Positions 42,656 to 52,566 are shown, counted from the first letter of the stretch. The stretch: 64,000 bases of DNA from an uncultured Cycloclasticus sp. (GCA_913057515.1 CAJXOJ010000006.1:1-64000); one strand, 5' to 3'. Made by a program: numbers and translations. The notes: generated from the sequence alone by a model not told the origin.

Positions 42656-42664
42656 GGCTTTTAG
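42641..42664 (+). terminator. Terminator-like hairpin overlapping the end of the SelW-like gene
   Basis: CCCTAGCTAGGG (42646-42657) is a perfect palindrome preceded by five A and followed by CTTTT. The TAG stop of the gene (42653-42655) is inside the stem. Confidence 0.5.
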
Positions 42665-42799
42665 GTTGCTTTCTTTGGTGTAAGCATCTACATACTTTTA
42701 TAATCGCACTTGGCTACCTATATGTCCGTAGTTAACTATCTATTAAAAAGTCATTAAGAAAGCAAGAAGCTTCATGACGCTAGGCTCACAACTTCTTGT

Positions 42800-43243
42800 T
42801 TATCGCCAGCAGTTTGTCAATGTAGCTGTTTTATTACCAGTTTGGCTATAAGTCATCGTCCCACACCTGTCCGATGCTTGAGCATTTTGCGGTACAGCTT
42901 GTAGCACAAAAGCGGTTGCTGTCGGTGCTACTAAAGCTGGAAATGAATAATTATAATCATCATGAGTAATGCTTGGGTCTAAGGTTGGAGTGCACCCTGC
43001 AGCGGTTGCGCAGGCAGCGGCTGATATAGGGTCATTAGTACCATTGGGTATTAAATAAGAATTATTTTCAGTGAAGCGACGCTCAAGGAAATTAGATAAT
43101 TTCAGTAAGTCTGACTGGGCAGTTGTACGCTTAGTAGTACGAGTGTTTTCCACATACGAAGGGTATGCTACAGCTGCTAATATAGCGATAATGGCAACCA
43201 CAATCATTAATTCAATAAGGGTAAAACCGTTTCTATTTTTCAT
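42800..43243 (-). CDS. pilE: Type IV pilin / minor pilin PilE
   Basis: A 147-residue prepilin with a short leader cut after Gly6 (MKNRNG-FTLIELMIVVAIIAILAAVAYPSY), including Glu5 of the mature protein. The globular part has two cysteine pairs, including CATAAGC and the C-terminal CGTMTYSQTGNKTATLTNCWR disulfide region. In Pseudomonas the gene at this place after pilY1 is the minor pilin pilE, which this matches by position and sequence. It is the last gene of the minus-strand pilus cluster, 21 bp after pilY1. It might also act as a major subunit, as no other pilA-like gene is in view. Confidence 0.92.
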   Translation of the reverse strand: MKNRNGFTLIELMIVVAIIAILAAVAYPSYVENTRTTKRTTAQSDLLKLSNFLERRFTENNSYLIPNGTNDPISAAACATAAGCTPTLDPSITHDDYNYSFPALVAPTATAFVLQAVPQNAQASDRCGTMTYSQTGNKTATLTNCWR

Positions 43244-43264
43244 TTTATATACTCGATAATAAGG

Positions 43265-46200
43265 TTATCGTAATTGACGCCATGATTGTCTGCCAGTAGG
43301 GCTGCCTGAAGATTCTAGGACCATATCTAGGTTACCACTAGAACCACTCGTATATTTACATTCGGCCCCATCAGCACAAGTGACGACTCCAGGCGTTTTT
43401 ATGATGCCTAAGTCGGGCTTACGAATACCGCTAACTGGTAACTCTGCATCATCTACATCAATATCGCCATCGCCATCGGTATCGTATATTTGAACAAAGT
43501 CATTCACATCAAAGACACCATCGTTATTAATATCAAACGGAGTGGTGTCGAGACGACTACCATTTAATGCATCAATTTCCATTAGCCAGCTTGAACCACC
43601 CCAACCACAAGGGTCGGGATCTGGAATCAAGGTGGAAAAAATAATTCGACCGGCGCGTAATAGCGGGGCAGTAACGACTCTTTCTCCCTCTGCTCCATTG
43701 ACGGGTGATTCTAAATCCATAAACCAACCTTCCTTTGTTGGGTAAGCAACCTCTGTGTCTGATGTTACTCGAACATCAATTAATGAAGAATCTGATGGAA
43801 GAGGGATAGCTGGTGCCTTCATCACGTTACTAACGGTTATTTCAAATGTTTCTTCAGCAAGAATGTCTTGTTCTTGTAAGTCACTTCGGTTTGATACTAC
43901 AGAACCTTGATCCCTGATTCCATAGAATGTCTGTATCTGAGGGGTGAGACCAACAATCTGGTCATTGTTTTCAAAGTACTTCCCAGTACCAAAATATACC
44001 ATCAAGCCACCATCGGGGTGTTTCCCCACCTGAGGCTTAGCTGTGATCGGTTGTGGAGTGGCAGAACCATCAACTGCTTGAAACAGTGGTGCAGGGCTTG
44101 GGTTTGTACCATAAGCTATTGTCCAAGTGCTTACATTGCCTGAGACATCAAATTTCCATAGGTTGCCAAGTAAGTCACCAGCATAAATAACATCGGTAAT
44201 ATGATCGCCATCTTCATCGACGGGTATTGGTGTTGATAACCCGTTGTTTACTGTTTTTGTATCGAAACTTTTAATAATGGCACCTGTTTCAATATCAATG
44301 AGGTAAAGCACAGCACTTCCGCTGTTACTTTCATAGCCATTCGCTACCACAGCGGCCCATTTATCATTATGTAGCCTAACAACAGAAGCTTGTGGCAGGG
44401 TATAACCTAGGTTGTTCCTTAGGCCAGGGAAATTTGTTGCATCGTCTAAGTCGGAAGCAGTCGGTGCTTGTGTGTTAGAAATTTCCCATAGTACATCAGC
44501 GGCTGTAAAATTTGATGGATCGCTAACGTCTAATGCAAATAAACCCCTGCCACCAGCACCTAAGGTGCCAACTAAGACGGAGTGCCAATCACTATCAAAA
44601 TAAGCATCACCAGCACGGGGTGCGCCATCAACGAGGTACTTATGTGAAATAGAGCAGCCATCGCAACCATAATCTGGTGAGCTTAGGGTGCTTAATGAGC
44701 CGATAACTTCATTAGGTATGTAGGTGAATAATTCTGCACCAGTGGTCGCATTAATGCTGTGCAACATTCCATCGTTGGCGGAAAAGAAAAGAGCGGGAGT
44801 GCGTGATAGCTTCGTACTGCGAAATGCTGCATAACTACTAGCCTCTGTTGCATCTAACGCACTGTAGCCAAGGTTGTCTACATTACCTAAAAACCAAGGG
44901 TCTGAATTAACGATATCACCCATTAAGGAGTTTCTATTTCTAAAAGAGCCGCCATTTTGTAGTTCAGTGCTTGTGTCTCCGCGGATATGGTCAGCTCTTG
45001 TAGAGCCAAAGCTATCAACTGTGCCATAAGCATCTTGGTCTAATAGATCTTGTTGATCGCTGTTTAAATTAGCATATTCAAATATGATACCTCTGGGGAC
45101 AGATGACTCCTCAGGGTTATAGGAAAAGATATTACGAGCACTTTCTGCTGGAATGGTGTTAGATGCATCCCAGGCTAAGGAGCCAATGCTGCCATCAGAG
45201 TTAAGGTGATAAGCCAATAGTTGGCCCGTCCAGTTGTCTGAGTTAAAGCGAGCTTGGTACACCATGCTATTGGTATCAAGGCGGGTAGAGTTGGTTGCAG
45301 CAGCAGCGGCAGAGCTTGTTCTAGCCACAATTTCATCAAAGGCTTTATTAAGTTGTTCTTCAAGCTTACCTGCATTGGTGACTAGGAAGTAACCATCTGG
45401 GTCGCCATCGCTATTGCTATCCCATTCACTGGTATCTAAGATGCCGTTTGCGTCCTTATCAGTCATTGACCACTTAGCTGCATACCATAAGGGGTCGTGT
45501 TTTATAAAGCTCGCGGAGGTTGAGCTGCCAACGGTAAATGTTCTACTAGTAGTAGTACCTAAAGCCACTCCGTCATTCCATGTGCCACCAGGTAGTATGC
45601 CGGGAGGTGTGTCGAGAAAGTAATCAGGGTCATTGCCAGCTGAGGTGTCGGTATCACGAATCTCAAGGTAAGTGCCATCTTCCGTCGTTCCCGAAATCAC
45701 ATAACCCATGTGTTGGATAATACAGCCCGAAGCATAGGTTCCAGTTAAGTTAACTTCAATTTGGTTCGAAGCAGTAACAAAAAATTCATATTCAGCAATC
45801 GCATCCATATCATGGTCGGCAGCTTGCTCAACATCTTCAAAATTGATATTAAACTTACCGTATGGGCGACCACCATTGATTGTTAAGTCTTCATTTCCTG
45901 TGCCAGTGTTTGCAATAACTTCAACATAAAAGTCTACTATTTGGTTGGTGGGCTGAAAATCAGTTACATCAGGGGTTATTCCGAGACAACCACCAACAGA
46001 CTTTGCAAACGGTACCAAGGTAACTATTTTATTAGATACTGGGATTTCAATACGCGGTAATGGAGAGGCAAGTACAACAGACAAAGTATCGATATTTTGA
46101 TCACCGTTGGCAGTGCTGATATCAGTTTGTTGGCCGTATAAACCCATGCTGCCTGCATAGTATCCACCTAATTTAGTGGGTTCTTCTGGAGCGAGGCCTC

Positions 46201-47686
46201 TTATGTTTTTAAAACTCGTGGCGACTTTCGCTGATGGCGTACCATCGCTAACACTGCCTGACTCACCAATGAAAATATTACTTGCTTCTGACTCACCCGC
46301 CCAAATAATATCAGCTAGGGCAGAGGCATCTAAACCACTTAAATCTCCTGAGTAGTTACTGAACGAAGAACCTGGAATTTGATCGGTATCGTATGAGGGA
46401 TTAATATCACTGATAACGAGCTGGATAGGCTTCGCACAAGATTCAAAACCACCGCTCGTGGGTCGGTAAGGATCTAACCATGCAGGAAGTGCCAATCCAA
46501 GGTTGGAGTCATATGTACCACTATTATTGACACCTGTAGTAAAGTCGGAGGTTGGAGTTGATTTGCCGGCAAAATAACGCAGTACTTCGTACATCATTTC
46601 AGCGATGGGGTTTCCCCAATCATTAGCTTCACCATTAGAAATAGGGCTGTTAGTATTCCAAGCACCTGGCCAACCTGGCTCATAACTTCCACTATAGTTA
46701 TATGCAACTATTGCAAGCTTGTCGATGGTTTCGACGATACCGTTGGAAGAGGTGAATATGCCGGTGTTTGGGTCAACCTCATCGGTGAAGCTAGAAATAT
46801 TCTTTCTGACTACACCACCTTGAATATTATTAGTGTAAGAGCCGGTTAATAAGCCAAAAGCCATTGAGTCGTTATCACCATATTTTTGTAAAATACCTGT
46901 GGGTTTATAAGTAGTTGTTGTGCCATCACTATAGGCTTTACAGTTTGTTTCTAATAGGCCAGAAACACAAGCTTCTACAAGAACTTTGTAGTCTATAGGA
47001 GTTCCAAGGCTATTATCAGCAACAGGGCTCTCTTTGCTTAACCATTGCCATATGCGTTCAGTTTTATTGGTTAAAACCCGAAGTACGGGGTCACCAGCAG
47101 CAGATAAAGTTGTGCTAGCAAAAAGGTGCCGATTTCCCCCAGTGGGAACTGCAAGAGGTGCGTAATCTGCAATATCATAACCATCAACAGTGATACTGGT
47201 GTATTCCTTGCCCCAGCTATGCGCATCTTGTGGAATAAATGCGCGCTCTAGTATTGTTGATGATGTTGTATCTGTAGAGCGATAACCACCGTAAAGGACT
47301 TTCCTTAAAGCGTCCATTCGGCTGGTGGTGAGGTAGTTTAGGAAGTCACCGCTCCAATTACCAGCACAGGTTTTATCCGTTGTGGTTGAGTCTGGGGTAA
47401 ATTTGTTAGAGCTGTAGTCGTAGCATTTATATGAATCGAAATAGCCAAAATAATCGATACTGGGGGTATAGCGAATATCTAGTGCGCCGTCGCTATCTAA
47501 ATCGGACGCATCATTATAAGCTTCGTAATATAGCTTATGGTCGCGACCCATTGTTAGCATAAGGATGGGCGGAACACTGTTCGTTAAAAATAAAGGCACT
47601 TGTGAGACGGCTGCGGATGCTGTTCCAGCAGTGTATAAGCCAACTAAAGAGATGATGAGTAATTTTTGAAAGAGGGTTTTTAGCAT
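43265..47686 (-). CDS. pilY1: Type IV pilus tip-associated adhesin PilY1
   Basis: Very large exported protein (1473 residues) that forms the pilus tip complex with minor pilins and acts in adhesion and surface sensing. It has a signal peptide ending near ASA, a variable N-terminal region (about 30-800), and the C-terminal seven-bladed propeller domain with RTPALFFSANDGMLHSINATTGAELFTYIPN-type repeats. The family calcium site is visible as DEDGDHITD preceding the VIYAGDLLGNLWKFD blade. Two further EF-hand/dockerin-like Asp-rich loops occur, at about 770 (DKDANGILDTSEWDSNSDGD) and 1380-1412 (DINNDGVFDVND, DTDGDGDIDVDD). It lies between pilX and pilE. Confidence 0.94.
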   Translation of the reverse strand: MLKTLFQKLLIISLVGLYTAGTASAAVSQVPLFLTNSVPPILMLTMGRDHKLYYEAYNDASDLDSDGALDIRYTPSIDYFGYFDSYKCYDYSSNKFTPDSTTTDKTCAGNWSGDFLNYLTTSRMDALRKVLYGGYRSTDTTSSTILERAFIPQDAHSWGKEYTSITVDGYDIADYAPLAVPTGGNRHLFASTTLSAAGDPVLRVLTNKTERIWQWLSKESPVADNSLGTPIDYKVLVEACVSGLLETNCKAYSDGTTTTYKPTGILQKYGDNDSMAFGLLTGSYTNNIQGGVVRKNISSFTDEVDPNTGIFTSSNGIVETIDKLAIVAYNYSGSYEPGWPGAWNTNSPISNGEANDWGNPIAEMMYEVLRYFAGKSTPTSDFTTGVNNSGTYDSNLGLALPAWLDPYRPTSGGFESCAKPIQLVISDINPSYDTDQIPGSSFSNYSGDLSGLDASALADIIWAGESEASNIFIGESGSVSDGTPSAKVATSFKNIRGLAPEEPTKLGGYYAGSMGLYGQQTDISTANGDQNIDTLSVVLASPLPRIEIPVSNKIVTLVPFAKSVGGCLGITPDVTDFQPTNQIVDFYVEVIANTGTGNEDLTINGGRPYGKFNINFEDVEQAADHDMDAIAEYEFFVTASNQIEVNLTGTYASGCIIQHMGYVISGTTEDGTYLEIRDTDTSAGNDPDYFLDTPPGILPGGTWNDGVALGTTTSRTFTVGSSTSASFIKHDPLWYAAKWSMTDKDANGILDTSEWDSNSDGDPDGYFLVTNAGKLEEQLNKAFDEIVARTSSAAAAATNSTRLDTNSMVYQARFNSDNWTGQLLAYHLNSDGSIGSLAWDASNTIPAESARNIFSYNPEESSVPRGIIFEYANLNSDQQDLLDQDAYGTVDSFGSTRADHIRGDTSTELQNGGSFRNRNSLMGDIVNSDPWFLGNVDNLGYSALDATEASSYAAFRSTKLSRTPALFFSANDGMLHSINATTGAELFTYIPNEVIGSLSTLSSPDYGCDGCSISHKYLVDGAPRAGDAYFDSDWHSVLVGTLGAGGRGLFALDVSDPSNFTAADVLWEISNTQAPTASDLDDATNFPGLRNNLGYTLPQASVVRLHNDKWAAVVANGYESNSGSAVLYLIDIETGAIIKSFDTKTVNNGLSTPIPVDEDGDHITDVIYAGDLLGNLWKFDVSGNVSTWTIAYGTNPSPAPLFQAVDGSATPQPITAKPQVGKHPDGGLMVYFGTGKYFENNDQIVGLTPQIQTFYGIRDQGSVVSNRSDLQEQDILAEETFEITVSNVMKAPAIPLPSDSSLIDVRVTSDTEVAYPTKEGWFMDLESPVNGAEGERVVTAPLLRAGRIIFSTLIPDPDPCGWGGSSWLMEIDALNGSRLDTTPFDINNDGVFDVNDFVQIYDTDGDGDIDVDDAELPVSGIRKPDLGIIKTPGVVTCADGAECKYTSGSSGNLDMVLESSGSPTGRQSWRQLR

Positions 47687-47704
47687 AATATGTGCTCCTT
47701 AGTA

Positions 47705-48229
47705 TTAGCGCTTATAGGTGCTTTGTAGCATAACAACGGCGGTATCTGTACCACCTGTTGCTCGTGAGGTAACCCGGTAATAATTACTAGTGAGGATAAC
47801 TCCAGCCTCTAGACTACCGCCAGACTCAGGAACAGGTGGTAGCTCTTCAATGATATATGCGGGGGATGTTGCTATATCGGTGAGTGTTCCAGTATAGGCT
47901 ACTACACCATTAGCAGTATCCGACCAATCTGTCACACTGTCATCCCAGCGTGCTGCACCTGCTGCTGTTGGTTGGTAGTGGCCGAGTGTACCACCTGTAA
48001 AAGAGGGTAATACAGTTGTTGCTCTAAGGTACTCTTCTGCTTCGCGCAGTGCCGATTCACCTGCTTGTAATGACATGTTTCTATCTTTGAAATTACCCGC
48101 CATTTTTTCTTCTAGAATGGTTGTTTGCATGCCAGAGATGCCAAGCAGCGTCATTATTAATAACATAATAAGACTAACAAATAGCACCGCACCGGCTTGT
48201 TTTTTATGGGGCTTGAAATGATAGTTCAT
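47705..48229 (-). CDS. pilX: Minor type IV pilin PilX
   Basis: A 174-residue minor pilin. After the leader, the hydrophobic helix GAVLFVSLIMLLIMTLLGISGM follows; it lacks the Glu5 that most pilins have, a trait of PilX and of the K-type tip pseudopilins. The conserved stretch TTILEEKMAGNFKDRNMSLQAGESALREAEEYL is typical for PilX. It starts two bases after pilW and precedes pilY1 by 18 bp. Confidence 0.93.
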   Translation of the reverse strand: MNYHFKPHKKQAGAVLFVSLIMLLIMTLLGISGMQTTILEEKMAGNFKDRNMSLQAGESALREAEEYLRATTVLPSFTGGTLGHYQPTAAGAARWDDSVTDWSDTANGVVAYTGTLTDIATSPAYIIEELPPVPESGGSLEAGVILTSNYYRVTSRATGGTDTAVVMLQSTYKR

Positions 48230-48231
48230 AT

Positions 48232-49311
48232 TTATTGCACCCGGTTTCTAATACCGACGACTGTTGTAAAAACTCGACGTAATCGGTTGTCTGCTGAGGT
48301 AACTGTTGCGCCATTATAGGTGTAAGTCAGGTTGTCAGTGGTTAGGTTGTCATCTTGAGTTTCTACTAATAAGCTGATTTCAGCACTGATCACATTGATC
48401 CAGTTAGCAGCTGTATTGACCGTGTTAGCCGTTTGGTAGGCATCGACAATATCATCACCACTGGTGTCTACACCATAGGTTACTTGCATATCTTCAACGC
48501 CTTCTATTAGCTCTAAGGGGTTTTGTGCAGATGTGGCTTTGGTATTGTCGTATACCCATAAGGCATTACGGCCGCCAGCACCTTGGCGTATGTAGTAGGT
48601 AAGGGAAGTAAAGCTGAGTAACTCAGAGTCAGCCCCATACAATTTTGCGTTGCCGGTACCACAAGAACCTGTACCAATACCTGTTTGGTTAATGCAAAAG
48701 TGTGTGCCAGTGTTTGTGCTAGCAGCATGAGTGATGGTTTGTGGGGTGCCAGTGGAAACAGTGGTGGCCTTGAAAATATGTGCATCCTGGCAATCTGAAA
48801 TCATCATTGTATCGCCTGCAGCTAGGTTACAACTATTAGGGGATGAAACTTGTATATTGGCATTGGAGGAGGCTAATGATCCGGTTAAAGTTGCGCCACA
48901 ACTCGTGCCTTTTTGAATGGTAATGGTATCGGTGCCGCCGACGACGGTGCCATTAATGCTTGCAGCTAAGGCAGGTGTCCATACGGTGGCTGAGGTGGCT
49001 TCATTGCCATTAATAGTACTGTCCTGACCATAGTTAGGGACAGGTGCATTAGCAACGGTTTGTACATTCATTGCTTCTATAGCTCTACAACCGGTATAGC
49101 CCGCTTCACGAACGTCTTTGGTAATAAACCCAAGAGCAAAACGGGCATTTTCTTGTAACCGAGATTGTTCCTCAGTTATTCGATGGGTCTGTTGGGTGGA
49201 GATGAAAATTTGACTGACACCTGCCGTTAATATTAGGCCAATGACCATTGCGATCATTAATTCAACAAGGGTAATGCCCTGCTGTTTAGCTCTTGGTTTG
49301 AGAGTCATCAT
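48232..49311 (-). CDS. pilW: Minor type IV pilin PilW
   Basis: Large minor pilin (359 residues) with prepilin cleavage at QQG-ITLVELMIAMVIGLILTAGVSQIF and Glu5 kept. The RLQENARFALGFITKDVREAGYTGC segment is the PilW signature, with the C-terminal RRVFTTVVGIRNRV end. Probably part of the tip complex that primes pilus assembly and presents PilY1. The start overlaps the end of pilV by four bases; a second ATG follows one codon later. Confidence 0.94.
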   Translation of the reverse strand: MMTLKPRAKQQGITLVELMIAMVIGLILTAGVSQIFISTQQTHRITEEQSRLQENARFALGFITKDVREAGYTGCRAIEAMNVQTVANAPVPNYGQDSTINGNEATSATVWTPALAASINGTVVGGTDTITIQKGTSCGATLTGSLASSNANIQVSSPNSCNLAAGDTMMISDCQDAHIFKATTVSTGTPQTITHAASTNTGTHFCINQTGIGTGSCGTGNAKLYGADSELLSFTSLTYYIRQGAGGRNALWVYDNTKATSAQNPLELIEGVEDMQVTYGVDTSGDDIVDAYQTANTVNTAANWINVISAEISLLVETQDDNLTTDNLTYTYNGATVTSADNRLRRVFTTVVGIRNRVQ

Positions 49312-49748
49312 AGCTCGGTGCTCATTGAGAAATTTTGAGTGCTACTACCACCTGTGCCACGTGAATCATCCCACTGTATGGTAATGGTGGTCACACCGGT
49401 AGCAGTAACGATGGCGCCATCCCCTGCAGGCAGTGACGCTGCGATGGCAGCTTTCCAAGCAATTCTGTCGGTATCTACAACAGAAGCGGAAACGGGTGAT
49501 GCTGTTGCGAGAGCAATATCGTAGCCGCCTGCTTTTGCAACCAGTTTATTCACTCTCATACGATCTATAATGTCATAGACATGAATGACAGCTTCTGTGC
49601 GTAGTTGTGCACTGTGGTTGCTCTTAAGACTAGCAACCTGTAGCCCTGCAAGGCCTAATAAACCAATGGCTAACACAAATACTGCCACCATTACCTCTAC
49701 TAGAGAAAAACCTCTTTGACTGGTTTTTATTTGCTTAATTAAGGGCAT
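49308..49748 (-). CDS. pilV: Minor type IV pilin PilV
   Basis: A 146-residue minor pilin with prepilin motif QRG-FSLVEVMVAVFVLAIGLLGLAGLQ and the PilV-typical SNHSAQLRTEAVIHVYDIIDRMRVN. The C-terminus ITIQWDDSRG is also characteristic. It overlaps fimT by ten bases and pilW by four, so the four pseudopilin genes form one translation-coupled unit. Confidence 0.94.
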   Translation of the reverse strand: MPLIKQIKTSQRGFSLVEVMVAVFVLAIGLLGLAGLQVASLKSNHSAQLRTEAVIHVYDIIDRMRVNKLVAKAGGYDIALATASPVSASVVDTDRIAWKAAIAASLPAGDGAIVTATGVTTITIQWDDSRGTGGSSTQNFSMSTEL

Positions 49749-50317
49749 GATGAGGTTCCTGTTGATGTTCGAGGACGTCCAGACATACTGACAGCGACCG
49801 CTCTAGATTTAGATGTATCGGCATTGTTGGCGCATACTCTAAACGTGTCATTGGCTGTTCCACTAGAACTCCTCGATAAGCCACTGGGTAAATAAGCAAT
49901 CCAATCATCATAATTGGCCCCTGTGCGTAGCGTATAGCCGTTTGGCAGTGAATCATACGTTCTTAAAAGACAGTCTTCGCCCGTTTCGCATAAGTTAGCA
50001 TCTGCATCGTCGTCTAGAGTGCCATCTCCATTTATGTCAGTAAAAATATCCCAGCCACTGTCCCACACTTGGCTAGTACTACCTTTGCGATGAATAGTTA
50101 CCTGAATGCCTCGCTTGATCGCTTCACTTCTAGCTAAATTAAGTGCAGATACTAGGTTGTTTGTTTGGGTCACCGTATGGTTTTTTCGTATAAACTCTTG
50201 ATAACTGGGTACTGCAATTGCCAAAAGAATACCGGCAATAATAACGGTGGTTAAAAGCTCAATGAGCGTAAAGCCCTGTTGCACCTTTACGCTAATATGT
50301 TGTTGATGGGTATTCAT
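49739..50317 (-). CDS. fimT: Minor pseudopilin FimT/FimU (GspH family)
   Basis: A 192-residue pseudopilin with prepilin motif QQG-FTLIELLTTVIIAGILLAIAVPSYQEFIR and the GspH/FimT pattern LVSALNLARSEAIKRGIQVTI, followed by GWDIFTDINGDGTLDDDADANL, an Asp-rich loop. Cysteines in VCANNAD and at the SSCP end probably form a disulfide. It is the first of the minor-pilin genes and lies 82 bp after pilU on the same strand. FimT versus FimU cannot be settled by eye. Confidence 0.9.
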   Translation of the reverse strand: MNTHQQHISVKVQQGFTLIELLTTVIIAGILLAIAVPSYQEFIRKNHTVTQTNNLVSALNLARSEAIKRGIQVTIHRKGSTSQVWDSGWDIFTDINGDGTLDDDADANLCETGEDCLLRTYDSLPNGYTLRTGANYDDWIAYLPSGLSRSSSGTANDTFRVCANNADTSKSRAVAVSMSGRPRTSTGTSSCP

Positions 50318-50399
50318 AGTTTATGAGCCTAACAGGTTTTTTTATAAGGGCCAGTCATAAGAGATAAGTGGTATTCTCAATCGGATAAACGGTCGTTTT

Positions 50400-51509
50400 T
50401 TAGTCGTTATCGATTAATAAGAGGTCATCATCCAGACCAGGTGTGTTTTCATCTCCAAGCTTAATCATTAGCCGCACTTCATTTTTAGAGTCGGCATATA
50501 GCAGGGCATTTTCATAGCTAATTTCACCTTTTTTGTATAGTTCATAGAGGGCTTGATCGAAGGTTTGCATGCCTTGTTCGGACGACTTTTTCATCAAGTC
50601 TTTTAGCTTATGGACATCCCCCTTTCTAATATAATCTGATGCGAGCGGAGTGTTTATAAGTATTTCAATAACGGCTCTACGTCCCTTGCCATCGGTTGTG
50701 GGTACTAATTGTTGGGCAATTAACGCTTTGAGGTTGAGTGATAAATCCATGAATAATTGGTTATGCGCTTCTTCAGGAAAGAAGTGAATAATGCGATCAA
50801 TTGCTTGGTTGGCGTTGTTTGCGTGTAGTGTTGAGAGGCATAAATGCCCAGTTTCAGCAAACGCGATGGCATGGTTCATGGTTTCTTGGGTACGGATTTC
50901 ACCAATTAAAATAACATCAGGAGCTTGTCGTAGAGTGTTTTTTAAGGCGACCTCGTAGGACTCGGTATCAATGCCTACTTCACGTTGGCTAACGACGCAA
51001 CCTGAATGGGGGTGCAAGTACTCAATAGGGTCTTCTATGGTAATAATATGTCCGGTACTGTTGTTGTTACGGTGTCCGATCATGGCAGCTAAGGATGTGG
51101 ACTTACCGGTGCCGGTAGCGCCTACAAAAATAATGAGGCCACGTTTTGTCATGGCTAACTCATTGAGTATAGGCGGAATGCCTAACTCTTCTATTTTTGG
51201 TATTTTACTTTCAATACGGCGTAATACCATGCCTGCGCTACCCCTTTGCGTAAATGCACTAACACGGAAGCGCCCAATACCATGCTTTTGAATAGCAAAT
51301 TGACACTCATTGGTTGCCGTAAACTCTTCTTTTTGTTCCGGAGTCATAATGCTAAGGACTATCTCAAGCGTTTGAGATTCACTTAATCGACTTTTAGAGA
51401 CGGCTTGTAATTCGCCATTTATTTTTAAAGAAGGCGCCCATCCGGCGGTAATAAATAAATCAGACGCTTTTTTGTGAACGACAAGTTGTAACAGTGCATC
51501 AAAATCCAT
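50400..51509 (-). CDS. pilU: Type IV pilus retraction ATPase PilU
   Basis: Cytoplasmic hexameric ATPase that assists PilT in pilus retraction. The 369 residues have an N-terminal PAS-like domain and a RecA-like domain with Walker A GATGTGKS (atypical GATG start distinguishes PilU from PilT), the Asp box TIEDPIEYLHPHSGCVVSQREVG, Walker B PDVILIGEIR and the His box TGHLCLSTLHANN. The C-terminal tail (ENTPGLDDDLLLIDND) is acidic, as in PilU. It is 19 bp after pilT. Confidence 0.94.
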   Translation of the reverse strand: MDFDALLQLVVHKKASDLFITAGWAPSLKINGELQAVSKSRLSESQTLEIVLSIMTPEQKEEFTATNECQFAIQKHGIGRFRVSAFTQRGSAGMVLRRIESKIPKIEELGIPPILNELAMTKRGLIIFVGATGTGKSTSLAAMIGHRNNNSTGHIITIEDPIEYLHPHSGCVVSQREVGIDTESYEVALKNTLRQAPDVILIGEIRTQETMNHAIAFAETGHLCLSTLHANNANQAIDRIIHFFPEEAHNQLFMDLSLNLKALIAQQLVPTTDGKGRRAVIEILINTPLASDYIRKGDVHKLKDLMKKSSEQGMQTFDQALYELYKKGEISYENALLYADSKNEVRLMIKLGDENTPGLDDDLLLIDND

Positions 51510-51528
51510 GTGTTGTTCTCCTTATTGG

Positions 51529-52566
51529 CTAGCTGAACGCTTTTTTATCGGCAGCTTTCATGCGGGCATCTTGTCGAGTAACTAACCCTGCTTGAACAAG
51601 CTCTGTTAGGTGCTGGTCGAGAGTCTGCATGCCATCTTTACGACTGGTTTGTATGGTGGAGTACATTTGCGCAATTTTATCTTCACGAATCAGGTTTCGG
51701 ATAGCGGCTGTACCGGTCATAATTTCCCAAGCGGCAATTCGGCCCCCGCCAATTTTTTTCATTAGTGTTTGTGCGATAACGGCGCGCAGTGATTCCGATA
51801 ACATGGAGCGTACCATGCCTTTTTCACCTTCTGGGAAGACATCAATAATTCGATCTATGGTTTTAGCGGCGGAGCTGGTGTGTAGCGTACCGAACACTAA
51901 GTGGCCAGTTTCTGCGGCGGTTAGCGCTAAACGAATGGTTTCAAGATCTCGCATTTCACCTACAAGGATGATGTCGGGATCTTCACGAAGCGCGACACGT
52001 AAGGCTTCACTAAAGCCGTGTGTGTGTTTATGTACCTCACGTTGATTGATGAGGCATTTTTTGCTTTTGTGTACAAATTCGATCGGGTCTTCAATGGTTA
52101 GAATGTGTTCGTATACATTGTCATTTTTGTAATCCATTAGTGCCGCTAGCGTGGTGGATTTACCCGAGCCTGTTGGCCCAGTAACTAAAACGATACCACG
52201 AGGTACGTTGATAATGTCTTTGAATGACTGCGGGCAGCCTAAATCTTCTAGGGTAAGAATATCAACTGGAATGGTTCTAAAAACGGCGGCAGCGCCTCGG
52301 TCTTGGTTGAAAGCGTTGACACGAAAGCGGGCGGTGCCAGGTAATTCAAACGAAAAATCGACCTCGAGAAATTCTTCGAAATCACGCCGTTGTTTATCGT
52401 TCATAATGTCATAAATCATGCTGTGAACTTCTTTGTGTTCAAGTTCAGGCATATTGATTCGACGAATATCACCATCAACGCGAATCATTGGTGGTAAGCC
52501 AGCTGAAAGGTGTAAGTCAGAGGCGTTATTTTTGGTGCTAAAGGTTAATAAATCTGAAATATCCAT
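51529..52566 (-). CDS. pilT: Type IV pilus retraction ATPase PilT
   Basis: Hexameric motor that depolymerises pili, driving twitching motility. The 345 residues show Walker A GPTGSGKSTTLAAL, the Asp box TIEDPIEFVHKSKKCLINQREV, Walker B PDIILVGEMRDLET, the His box TGHLVFGTLHTSSAAKTIDRIID and the retraction motif AIRNLIRE. It is the first gene of the 10-kb minus-strand pilus cluster and divergent from yggS, as in Pseudomonas. Confidence 0.97.
   Translation of the reverse strand: MDISDLLTFSTKNNASDLHLSAGLPPMIRVDGDIRRINMPELEHKEVHSMIYDIMNDKQRRDFEEFLEVDFSFELPGTARFRVNAFNQDRGAAAVFRTIPVDILTLEDLGCPQSFKDIINVPRGIVLVTGPTGSGKSTTLAALMDYKNDNVYEHILTIEDPIEFVHKSKKCLINQREVHKHTHGFSEALRVALREDPDIILVGEMRDLETIRLALTAAETGHLVFGTLHTSSAAKTIDRIIDVFPEGEKGMVRSMLSESLRAVIAQTLMKKIGGGRIAAWEIMTGTAAIRNLIREDKIAQMYSTIQTSRKDGMQTLDQHLTELVQAGLVTRQDARMKAADKKAFS

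Noticed and set aside
50318-50399. Sigma-54 promoter for the minor pilin genes
   Set aside because: No GG-N10-GC element is present in the pilU-fimT spacer; the set may be transcribed from pilT or an unseen promoter.
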